DNA of 7,663 nt from Parvibaculum sp. GTDB taxonomy: Bacteria; Pseudomonadota; Alphaproteobacteria; Parvibaculales; Parvibaculaceae. The stretch is from positions 1-7,663 of the forward strand of contig JACIYQ010000169.1 in assembly GCA_014359855.1 (NCBI GenBank). The letters run 5' to 3'. Of the stretch, positions 1-4,946 are shown one piece after another (within the stretch, counting starts at the first letter, position 1; every line of letters begins with the position of its first letter). The notes beneath the pieces are model-generated. The model ran no database searches, was not told the DNA's origin, and saw only the letters and a program-made list of their open reading frames with translations. The translations under genes and the position numbers were made by a program.

Positions 1-93
1 CAGCGCGCGGCGACCGTTGCCGCGACGCTCGAAAAATATGGCGTGCCGGAACGCTGGATCGCCGTGAAACCCTACGCGCTGTCAGGCGTTTAA
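1..93 (+). CDS. C-terminal end of an unidentified protein, possibly an OmpA-like domain (partial)
   Basis: An open frame enters from the left edge and ends at TAA 91-93, giving the last 30 residues of a protein that begins outside the window. The visible sequence (RAATVAATLEKYGVPERWI, then a short tail) resembles the final helix and strand of OmpA/MotB-type peptidoglycan-binding domains, in which an arginine-rich helix is followed by a GVP-x-x-x-I turn. That assignment is a guess from a short stretch, and the usual GYGE-type motif after the turn is not there. Codon use is typical of the neighbouring genes, so I believe the frame is coding. A stem-loop begins one base after the stop codon. Confidence 0.55.
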   Translation, partial: QRAATVAATLEKYGVPERWIAVKPYALSGV

Positions 94-126
94 TTTCCAC
101 GAAGACTTTCCTCTTCGCGGCGGAAA
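94..126 (+). other. Stem-loop directly after a stop codon
   Basis: CGAAGA (100-105) and TCTTCG (112-117) form a perfect 6-bp stem with a 6-nt loop. TTTCC (94-98) and GGAAA (122-126) can close an outer 5-bp stem across an asymmetric internal loop. It starts at the base after the TAA at 91-93. There is no T-run on the plus strand, so it may stabilise the 3' end rather than terminate transcription. Confidence 0.4.
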
Positions 127-161
127 ATCCCTCCCCCTCGCATCCGCCGCGTTGCACGAAA

Positions 162-208
162 GGCCCGATGCCGTCCTCCCTCATCCCCCACCGGGGCGGC
201 ATCGGGCC
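162..208. repeat. 12-bp perfect inverted repeat with 23-nt loop
   Basis: GGCCCGATGCCG (162-173) is exactly complementary to CGGCATCGGGCC (197-208). The loop is pyrimidine-rich and no T-run follows directly (CTTCAC). It sits between two other stem-loops in the gap before the first hotdog gene. It could be an imperfect terminator, an RNA structure or a DNA-binding palindrome; the sequence does not decide. Confidence 0.5.
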
Positions 209-227
209 CTTCACCCTCGCGGTATGA

Positions 228-261
228 CGGCCCGCCGCTCCTCCGGCGGGCCGCTTTCTTG
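228..261 (+). terminator. Intrinsic-type terminator after the left-edge gene
   Basis: CGGCCCGCCG (228-237) pairs perfectly with CGGCGGGCCG (244-253) around a 6-nt loop. The 10-bp, almost pure GC stem is followed by the pyrimidine-rich CTTTCTTG (254-261). This is the most terminator-like structure in the 94-297 gap and plausibly ends transcripts coming from the left. A weak promoter-like pair lies just beyond it: TTGTAT at 259-264, a 17-bp spacer, then TAGATA at 282-287. I do not rate that pair highly enough for its own entry. Confidence 0.65.
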
Positions 262-327
262 TATCCGGACCTCCGACGGTCTAGATAAGGCGCCATCGTG
301 AGCTCCTTCTTCCTCCGGATGTTTGCA

Positions 328-726
328 ATGAGTTCAAGACAGGTCGACACGAGCGGCTTCGGCGCCTATGCGGGCCCGGTGCTGCGCAACGATCAGGGCG
401 CCTTCACCTTCGAGATCGCCGACCATCACCTCAATGGCGCCGACAGACTGCATGGCGGCATGATGATGACGCTTGCCGCCATCGTGCTTGGCGCGGTCGC
501 AAAGGAAACGGCAACCGAAAAATCGCCGGGCGCGACGGTTCGTCCGCTTTCGCTCAATTGCGATTTTTTGAGCGCGGGCGAGAAAGGCGACACGGTGGAG
601 GGACGCGCGGAAGTGACGCGCGCAACGCGCACCGTGCTCTTCATTTCCGGCGAGCTACGCGCCGGCACGCGCATGCTGATGACGGCGACCGGCGTCTATG
701 CGATCGGCGGAGTGGAGAAAGCGTGA
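328..726 (+). CDS. PaaI-like hotdog-fold thioesterase paralogue lacking the catalytic Asp
   Basis: This is a single hotdog domain of 132 residues, the usual size for PaaI/4HBT-type acyl-CoA thioesterases, which hydrolyse CoA thioesters in the cytoplasm. The signature helix is present: LHGG at residues 41-44 followed by MMMTLA. The position where PaaI and human THEM2 carry the catalytic Asp is Ala51 (LAA instead of LAD). If the alignment is right, a homodimer would lack its nucleophile or base. I prefer ATG 328 because AT-rich, rarer codons (AGT TCA AGA) begin there and a GGA lies 8 nt upstream. GTG 298 is a real alternative (AAGG 7 nt upstream) and would add ten residues. The stop overlaps the next start by 4 bp, so translation is probably coupled to the downstream paralogue. 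Fold: confident. Substrate: unknown. Confidence 0.85.
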   Translation: MSSRQVDTSGFGAYAGPVLRNDQGAFTFEIADHHLNGADRLHGGMMMTLAAIVLGAVAKETATEKSPGATVRPLSLNCDFLSAGEKGDTVEGRAEVTRATRTVLFISGELRAGTRMLMTATGVYAIGGVEKA

Positions 727-1157
727 GACACCCGCTCCCCTCGCCCGTGAAAGCCGAACCGCCGCAAGGCTGGAAGCCTTCGGACCTCCACGATCCGTTC
801 GAAGCCTATGTAGGACCGCTCTGCGAGCGCGAAGAAAACGGCGAACGCATCTTCGGCTTCATTGCCGACGAACGCCATGTCGACGAAACCGGCATCGTGC
901 ATGAGGGCATGCTCATGACGTTCGCCGACGCGTTTCTCGGCGGGGCGGCGCATCGAGGCGCGGGAGAACGAAGTTGCGTCACGCTCAGCCTTCAGGCGAG
1001 TTTCCTGAGCGAGGCGAGAGCGGGCGACTTCATCGAGTGCCGCACGCGCATCGACCGCACGACGCGCGCCATCATTTTCGTCTCCGGACGCTTCAGCGTG
1101 GGCGACGAAGACGTGATGACGGCGACGAGCCTCTGGAAGGTGCCCGTCGAGCGCTGA
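723..1157 (+). CDS. PaaI-like hotdog-fold thioesterase paralogue with Asp retained
   Basis: This is a second, diverged hotdog protein (144 residues) read from GTG 723. The GTGA overlaps the previous stop, and GGAG at 714-717 lies 5 nt upstream. The core (FEAYVGPL near residues 26-33, then VHEGMLMTFADAFLG at 59-73) is collinear with the upstream gene (FGAYAGPV, LHGGMMMTLAAIVLG). It keeps Asp69 at the catalytic position but has Glu61 in place of the first glycine of the HGG motif. In PaaI/THEM2-type enzymes the oxyanion glycine and the Asp come from opposite subunits, so the two products could together form one complete active site. The neighbours (a MaoC-type hydratase downstream) suggest acyl-CoA chemistry. 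Alternatively, each could be an independent enzyme or a ligand-binding protein. The N-terminal 20 residues look flexible. Confidence 0.85.
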   Translation: MRHPLPSPVKAEPPQGWKPSDLHDPFEAYVGPLCEREENGERIFGFIADERHVDETGIVHEGMLMTFADAFLGGAAHRGAGERSCVTLSLQASFLSEARAGDFIECRTRIDRTTRAIIFVSGRFSVGDEDVMTATSLWKVPVER

Positions 1158-1256
1158 AGGCGCTTTGCGCCGCGGCACAATGATCGCTTGCGCCGCGACA
1201 GCGGAACCGCTTTCCTATGGCCCAAGAAACGGACTTACATTCCACGGGAGGCCGGT

Positions 1257-2108
1257 ATGGCGATCGATTACGACAAGCTGATGAGCCTGAAAGCGGAAGG
1301 CCAGGAGTTCAGCTATGGCGACCGCGAAACGATGCTTTACGCGTTGGGTATCGGCTTTGGACGCGACCCGCTGGACGCGAAGGAACTGCCTTTCGTTTAT
1401 GAAAAGAATCTGAAGACGGTGCCGACGCTCGCAACCGTCGTCGCATGGGGTGCCGGCGCCATCGGCGACAGCGGCATCAACTATGCGATGGTGGTGCATG
1501 GCGAGCAGCGTCTGAAGCTCTACAAGCCGCTTCCCATCGCCGCGAAACTTCTCGCCGACAGCCGCGTCGTCGGCGCCTGGGACAAGGGCGAAGGTAAGGG
1601 CGCGATCATCGTGACCGAGACGGACCTCAGCGAGAAGGGCGGCGGCAAGCTCTGTACACTGACGTCCACGATTTTCGCGCGCGGCGATGGCGGCTTCGGC
1701 GGCCCGCGCGAAGGCGCGCCGGAACCTCACAAGCTGCCCGAGCGCCAACCCGACATGAGCGTGGACGCGGAGACGAAGCCCGACCAGGCACTGCTCTATC
1801 GTCTTTCGGGGGACCGCAATCCGCTTCACTCCGATCCGGAATTCGCGAAGGCGGTGGGCTTTCCGAAGCCGATCCTGCATGGTCTGTGTACGTATGGAAC
1901 CTGCTGCCGCGCGATCATTTCAGGCGCGCTCGACTACGATCCGACGCAGATCACGGGCTTCGACGTGCGCTTCTCGGCGCCGGTTTTCCCGGGCGACACG
2001 GTCACCGTCGACATCTGGAAGGAGAAAGGATTGATCTCTTTCCGGGCGCGCGTGAAGGAGCGCGACGCGGTCGTCATCAACAATGGCAGGTGCACGCTGA
2101 AGGGCTGA
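1257..2108 (+). CDS. MaoC-family (R)-specific enoyl-CoA hydratase 2, double hotdog
   Basis: The 283-residue protein has two hotdog halves, matching the hydratase-2 architecture of MFE-2 and bacterial MaoC dehydratases, which hydrate trans-2-enoyl-CoA to (R)-3-hydroxyacyl-CoA. The N-terminal half (about residues 5-145) is the non-catalytic substrate-binding repeat. The C-terminal half carries the hydratase-2 signature at residues 181-193 (YRLSGDRNPLHSD), with the expected catalytic Asp186 and His191 and Asn188. GFPKPILHGL at 201-210 is the following conserved helix. GGGAGG at 1246-1251, 5 nt before ATG 1257, fixes the start against an earlier in-frame ATG at 1188. It lies 99 bp after the second thioesterase-like gene on the same strand, so co-transcription is plausible. 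Whether the substrate is a fatty, branched or steroid-side-chain acyl-CoA cannot be read from the sequence. Confidence 0.93.
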   Translation: MAIDYDKLMSLKAEGQEFSYGDRETMLYALGIGFGRDPLDAKELPFVYEKNLKTVPTLATVVAWGAGAIGDSGINYAMVVHGEQRLKLYKPLPIAAKLLADSRVVGAWDKGEGKGAIIVTETDLSEKGGGKLCTLTSTIFARGDGGFGGPREGAPEPHKLPERQPDMSVDAETKPDQALLYRLSGDRNPLHSDPEFAKAVGFPKPILHGLCTYGTCCRAIISGALDYDPTQITGFDVRFSAPVFPGDTVTVDIWKEKGLISFRARVKERDAVVINNGRCTLKG

Positions 2109-2129
2109 GGCGGGGATAAGATGACCTGA

Positions 2130-2162
2130 CTGTCATCTAAATGTCACGATAACGTCACAATA
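2130..2162 (+). promoter_or_regulatory. Triple PHO-box-like heptamer array (predicted PhoB site)
   Basis: CTGTCAT (2130-2136), ATGTCAC (2141-2147) and ACGTCAC (2152-2158) are three heptamers, each followed by an AT-rich 4-mer (CTAA, GATA, AATA). They repeat at exactly 11 bp, one helical turn. The PhoB consensus is CTGTCAT, a 4-bp AT-rich spacer and another CTGTCAT-like heptamer, so the first two repeats are close and the third is a weaker extension. The orientation points transcription rightward. The -10 is unclear: CACAAT (2156-2161) or AAATAC (2175-2180) are candidates. Predicted from the motif only. Confidence 0.6.
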
Positions 2163-2169
2163 GGACGAC

Positions 2170-2272
2170 GAGAGAAATACGAGAGGTTTTCCGGATGCCC
2201 TCTGTTCACGGATGAACAGGCAGTCCGGGGATAAATCGGGGCCGGGCGGGAATAACTCCGTCCGGCCCTTTT
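2170..2272 (+). ncRNA. Candidate short structured RNA or attenuated leader, about 100 nt
   Basis: Between the PHO-box-like array and the terminator there is room for a transcript of roughly 85-105 nt. It would contain a strong stem-loop at 2191-2228: CCGGA (2191-2195) with TCCGG (2224-2228), TGCC (2196-2199) with GGCA (2219-2222), and TGTTCA (2203-2208) with TGAACA (2213-2218), with small bulges. It would then end in the terminator hairpin. A six-codon frame (ATG 2195, stop 2213-2215; GAGAGG at 2181-2186) lies in the first stem and could be a leader peptide, though it may be chance. The 5' end is inferred, not seen. The alternative is that this is simply the untranslated leader of the methyltransferase gene. 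Confidence 0.4.
2239..2272 (+). terminator. Rho-independent terminator just upstream of the methyltransferase
   Basis: GGGCCGGGCGG (2239-2249) pairs with CCGTCCGGCCC (2258-2268). The stem is 11 bp with one G-U wobble (2246/2261) and an 8-nt loop, followed by TTTT (2269-2272). It is a textbook intrinsic terminator on the plus strand. It lies 131 nt past the hydratase stop and ends 13 nt before ATG 2286. It could end the hotdog operon, end a small RNA, or act as an attenuator for the gene that follows. Confidence 0.75.
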
Positions 2273-2285
2273 CGCGGGCAGAAAG

Positions 2286-3632
2286 ATGTCCCCAGTTTCA
2301 GAAGACTCAACGGAAGACCCGGCGGACTTATCCCCGGCGCTGACGGTTAATCCTCCGTTTACGGAGGAGATCGGGCCGGGCGAGACGGACGACCCCCAGG
2401 ATCCGCTTTCGCGGATGGAGCGGCTCATCGCGGCGGGCGACCGCGAAGGCGCGCTTGCCCATGCGCATGACGCCGCCGCCGCGCGGGATGCCGAATGGTG
2501 GTCCGCGGGCCTCGTCGCCGCCCTCGCCCATTGCCTGATCGACCTTGCCGCGCCCGGCGAGGCGGCAGCCCTCATCGAACCGCTCGCCGCGGAAGGCCGG
2601 GCGAATGCGAGAGCGCTTACCGTGCTCGCGCGCGCCCGGACGCTCGAAGGGCGGCATGCGGACGCCCTGGAGGCGCTCAACGAGGCGAGCTATCTCGACG
2701 GACGCTCGGCGGAGGTGCTGCTGGCGCTCGGAGCGGCGCGCATGGCGGCGGGCGACACGGCGCGCGCCATTGCCGATCTCGAACGCGTGTTGCGCCTCTC
2801 CACGGGTGAGAACGAGAGCCAGGCAAACGAAAGAGCGGAAGCGCATTTCCGGCTCGGCGAGGCATGGGCCTCGCTGGACGAGCCGGCAAGGGCGGCACGG
2901 CACTTTCGCGCCTCGCAGGCGGAGGATGCAAGCGACCGGCGCGGCGCGGGCATCCGCCTTGCCGAACTCGAAGCGCAGCCCGCGCCGACAAAGGCAAGCG
3001 CGGCCTATGTGCGGGCGCTCTTCGACGGCTATGCGCCGCGCTATGACGGACACATGCAGGAGACGCTTTCCTACCGCGGGCCCGAGCTCCTGCGCGCGGC
3101 GGCGGAGAAGGCGGGCGTCTTCGACACCGCCCCGCATGACGCCGTCGACCTCGGCTGCGGTACGGGACTTTCGGGCGCGGCGTTTCGCGGCGCTTGCGGG
3201 ACGATGCTCGGCGTCGACCTCAGCCCCCGCATGTGTGCGGCGGCCGAAGCGAGCGGCTTCTATACGCGCCTCGTGGCGGGGGAACTCGTTGCGGCGCTCG
3301 AGGCGGAGGCAGGCCCCTTCTCGCTCGCCATCGCCTGCGACACGGTGATCTATCTCGGCGATCTCATGCCCTTGTTTACGGCGCTCGCCGCGAAGATGCC
3401 GCATGGCGGCTGGTTCGTGCTGTCCACCGAGAAGACGGACGGCACCTCGGAAGAGGCCGCCGCACGCGGCTTCGAGATCGGTCCGGCGCGGCGCTTCCGT
3501 CATACGGAGACATATCTGAGGGACGTGGCGGCGCGTTTCGGGTTCGAGATCGTGTCGCTCGACCGCGACGTGCTCCGGACGGAGAAGCGGGTGCCGGTGG
3601 AGAGTTTTGTCTGTGTGATGAAGAGGGTTTAG
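2286..3632 (+). CDS. TPR-repeat SAM-dependent methyltransferase (COG4976-like)
   Basis: The 448-residue protein has three parts. Residues 1-43 are acidic, proline-rich and probably disordered. Residues about 45-230 are Ala/Leu-rich helical hairpins of tetratricopeptide type (for example ALEALNEASYLDG and ALGAARMAAGDTARAI), a protein-interaction scaffold. Residues about 240-448 are a class I SAM methyltransferase. The latter opens with YVRALFDGYAPRYD (241-254), typical of this TPR-methyltransferase family. It has motif I DLGCGTG at 288-294, the acidic ribose-binding Asp311 (GVDLS) and a post-motif segment CDTVIYLGD at 351-359. The substrate is unknown. The start is uncertain: ATG 2286 has only a weak GAAAG upstream, and the first codons are unlike the rest of the gene. 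ATG 2415 (residue 44) would remove the disordered tail but also lacks a well-placed ribosome-binding site. The gene lies directly behind the PHO-box-like array and terminator. Confidence 0.9.
   Translation: MSPVSEDSTEDPADLSPALTVNPPFTEEIGPGETDDPQDPLSRMERLIAAGDREGALAHAHDAAAARDAEWWSAGLVAALAHCLIDLAAPGEAAALIEPLAAEGRANARALTVLARARTLEGRHADALEALNEASYLDGRSAEVLLALGAARMAAGDTARAIADLERVLRLSTGENESQANERAEAHFRLGEAWASLDEPARAARHFRASQAEDASDRRGAGIRLAELEAQPAPTKASAAYVRALFDGYAPRYDGHMQETLSYRGPELLRAAAEKAGVFDTAPHDAVDLGCGTGLSGAAFRGACGTMLGVDLSPRMCAAAEASGFYTRLVAGELVAALEAEAGPFSLAIACDTVIYLGDLMPLFTALAAKMPHGGWFVLSTEKTDGTSEEAAARGFEIGPARRFRHTETYLRDVAARFGFEIVSLDRDVLRTEKRVPVESFVCVMKRV
2351..2368 (+). other. Small perfect hairpin in the 5' end of the methyltransferase frame
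   Basis: TCCTCCG (2351-2357) pairs exactly with CGGAGGA (2362-2368) around the loop TTTA. The right arm contains a GGAGG sequence that would be hidden in the stem. No start codon sits at a usable distance behind it, so it is unlikely to be a masked ribosome-binding site for an internal start. If the real start is ATG 2415, this hairpin lies in the untranslated leader. Confidence 0.35.
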
Positions 3633-3690
3633 ATCACCGGGATGGCGATCTTGCTTCGCTTTGTCAGATGCGGAGCAAGCGGCTCATGGA

Positions 3691-3728
3691 CCCCCGGCTT
3701 CCTTAATTCCCAAGGAGGGCCCGGGGGT
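3691..3728. terminator. Long hairpin after the methyltransferase, terminator or dispersed intergenic repeat
   Basis: ACCCCCGG (3691-3698) pairs with CCGGGGGT (3721-3728). The stem continues inward with CTTCCTT (3699-3705) against AAGGAGG (3713-3719): 15 bp in all, with one G-U wobble and one bulged G (3720). The sequence after it is T-rich (3733-3747) but the T-run is not immediate. It could end transcription of the methyltransferase, whose stop is 58 bp upstream. Its ACCCCCGG...CCGGGGGTGAC ends also resemble hairpin repeats scattered between genes in alphaproteobacterial genomes. Confidence 0.5.
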
Positions 3729-3776
3729 GACATGTTTTGTTTGTCTTGCCCCAAAAGAATCGCCGCCAAAAGAAAA

Positions 3777-3852
3777 GGCCCGTGTTCCGGACGGCGAACC
3801 GGAAGGCCACTTCGCCTGGAAACGCTTTGCCGCCCGGAACGCCGGCAATGCG
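3777..3852. repeat. Two further adjacent stem-loops
   Basis: First stem-loop: TTCCGG (3785-3790) pairs with CCGGAA (3799-3804), and GGCC (3777-3780) with GGCC (3805-3808) across a 4-nt bulge. Second: TTGCCG (3827-3832) pairs with CGGCAA (3843-3848), extended by CGC (3823-3825) with GCG (3850-3852) past a T-T mismatch. With the hairpin at 3691-3728 they form a run of three stem-loops in about 160 bp. No function can be read from them. Confidence 0.45.
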
Positions 3853-4058
3853 GAAACGGCAGACAGGGCAAGAAGGCTGCGCCCGGTCACGATACAGGCA
3901 AGCTTGTGCCGATGGTCACGCTCACTCAACGAGGGTTATGTTCCGATTTGCCGAGGACTATGTGCGTCGGCGCTTCCGGCTCGACACAAAGGCCGGTACC
4001 GTGCGTTTTAACCATGACATTCCGCCGCCGGGCGAAGACAAAGAAGCGATTTCCCCTC

Positions 4059-4799
4059 ATGTTCCGCCGAAGCCCGAGACGCCTCGCACTCATCGCCGCC
4101 GCACTCGCCACCGCTTTCGTCCTGCCCGCCTCGGGACAAGTGTGGGAGCCGGGCGATCCGCCCCGCGGCACCCATGACGAGCGCAGCATCGACATGGAGA
4201 TGGCCCCGCTGACGGTGCCGGACGCGCCACCCGATACGGGGGCGGCACCTGCCGAAACGCGCGCGCCGGAGGTGCTCCGGGTTGAAGACGCGGAGGACTT
4301 TCTTTGCGAGCGCGCGCCCCAAGGCAAGGCAAAGCCCGTGCCCACCCCTTTCGACAGATGGCTGGTGCGCGTCTGCGCGCCGCAAGGGCAGGCGCTGGTG
4401 CCGGTGCTCGGCGAAGCGTGGGTCGCGCATGGCTCGGCCGATCCCGTTTCCATTCTCGCCATGCCGCCGGGCGCCGTTCCTCCGCCATCCATCGGCGCTT
4501 TCGACGCGCGCTACGACATCCGCTTCGACGCGCTGGAGGGGGGCAAGCTGGAGGGCGACGGACGGGCCAGGGCGGTGGCCCTCATCGAAGCGGCGGCGGG
4601 CGGAGGCAAGGCGCCGCCCTACGACGCGGTGTGGCAACTCGACGCCGTGAGCAATGTGGGCGGCATACGCTACAATCTCTTCTTCTATGTGAAGGGGGAG
4701 AGACCCGGCCAGATCATCGCCTGCCTCGACCAGTGCCGGCAGGCGCTCTATCTCGACGTGCTGACGGGCGCGGAAGCGAAAGAGGTTCTCGGCCGGTGA
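4059..4799 (+). CDS. Secreted protein of unknown family with four cysteines
   Basis: I do not recognise this 246-residue protein. It begins with a clear Sec signal peptide: basic RRSPRR at 3-8, a hydrophobic stretch LALIAAALATAFVL at 9-22, and a probable cleavage after ASG at 24-26. A low-complexity, Pro/Ala/Glu-rich linker follows to about residue 70. The rest (about 75-246) looks folded and contains Cys83, Cys106, Cys222 and Cys226. A C-x3-C pair near the end and an even cysteine count suit two disulfides in the periplasm. There is no lipobox Cys, so it is probably soluble or associated with the envelope. I chose ATG 4059 because the signal peptide then has normal proportions; ATG 4014 would add 15 basic residues. 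Neither has a good ribosome-binding site. It stands alone between a gene-free gap and a promoter region. Confidence 0.75.
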   Translation: MFRRSPRRLALIAAALATAFVLPASGQVWEPGDPPRGTHDERSIDMEMAPLTVPDAPPDTGAAPAETRAPEVLRVEDAEDFLCERAPQGKAKPVPTPFDRWLVRVCAPQGQALVPVLGEAWVAHGSADPVSILAMPPGAVPPPSIGAFDARYDIRFDALEGGKLEGDGRARAVALIEAAAGGGKAPPYDAVWQLDAVSNVGGIRYNLFFYVKGERPGQIIACLDQCRQALYLDVLTGAEAKEVLGR

Positions 4800-4820
4800 G
4801 AGCAGCGCAGCGCAGGTAAA

Positions 4821-4849
4821 TTGACACTATTAGTGCCAATGGATAGAAA
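4821..4849 (+). promoter_or_regulatory. Sigma70-like promoter overlapped by a 19-bp near-palindromic operator
   Basis: TTGACA (4821-4826), a 17-bp spacer and TAGAAA (4844-4849) form a promoter with a consensus -35 and a 4/6 match at -10, pointing at the GST-like gene. The -35 lies inside TTGACACTATTAGTGCCAA (4821-4839). Its 9-bp arms match at 8 of 9 positions around a central T. Overlap with the -35 and spacer suggests a repressor site, possibly for a dimeric winged-helix regulator of MarR type. The regulator is not in the window. Confidence 0.55.
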
Positions 4850-4874
4850 TTCGGCGGGCTGAAAGCGCCCCACC

Positions 4875-4895
4875 CGGTTTGCGCAGCGCGAACCG
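4875..4895 (+). other. Hairpin in the untranslated leader of the GST-like gene
   Basis: CGGTTTGC (4875-4882) pairs with GCGAACCG (4888-4895): 8 bp with one G-U wobble and a short loop. It lies in the roughly 90-nt leader between the predicted promoter and ATG 4947. No T-run follows, so it is not an intrinsic terminator. Confidence 0.35.
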
Positions 4896-4946
4896 ACCTC
4901 CCGGCAAGAGGGGGTGGTTTCGACTTCGGGGAACGAAAGAAAAATC

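Larger units (their letters stand above)
3633..4058. other. 425-bp gap without a credible gene, rich in stem-loops
   Basis: I see no convincing coding sequence here. Frames that stay open on either strand have no ribosome-binding site, no recognisable motif and codon use unlike the neighbours, and they run through the hairpins. The left half holds three successive stem-loops (3691-3728, 3777-3808, 3823-3852) and a direct repeat CCAAAAGAA at 3751-3759 and 3766-3774. The right half has GGTCACG twice, near 3886 and 3914, and no clear promoter for the gene at 4059. It looks like accumulated intergenic repeat sequence or the remains of something lost. Confidence 0.5.

Noticed and set aside
1159..1171. 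Short hairpin GGCGC/GCGCC after the second thioesterase-like gene
   Set aside because: It has only 5 bp with a 3-nt loop and no T-run, too weak to call a terminator, so co-transcription with the hydratase remains possible.
1215..1880. 221-codon open frame on the minus strand
   Set aside because: It is antisense to the hydratase, with shadow-type composition and no motif.
2195..2215. Six-codon leader peptide (MPSVHG) as a gene in its own right
   Set aside because: The ribosome-binding site is plausible but six codons can occur by chance. There is no run of a regulatory amino acid as in classical attenuators, so it is mentioned only within the candidate RNA.
2328..2337. TTATCCCCGG as a DnaA box
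   Set aside because: It differs from TTATNCACA at the essential positions, is not clustered with others, and there is no origin-type context.
2328..3503. 391-codon open frame on the minus strand
   Set aside because: It is antisense to the TPR-methyltransferase, whose motifs are unambiguous. Long mirror frames are expected in GC-rich coding DNA, and this one shows no domain.
3751..3774. CCAAAAGAA direct repeat as a CRISPR or iteron array
   Set aside because: There are only two 9-bp copies, 15 bp apart. No further units follow.
3661..4011. 116-codon plus-strand frame in the gene-free gap
   Set aside because: It runs straight through three stem-loops, lacks a ribosome-binding site, and its residue composition follows no recognisable family.
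3642..4058. Long upstream extension of the secreted four-cysteine protein
   Set aside because: The frame is open to 3642 but passes through the stem-loops and would bury the signal peptide about 140 residues inside the protein. There is no ribosome-binding site at the upstream starts.
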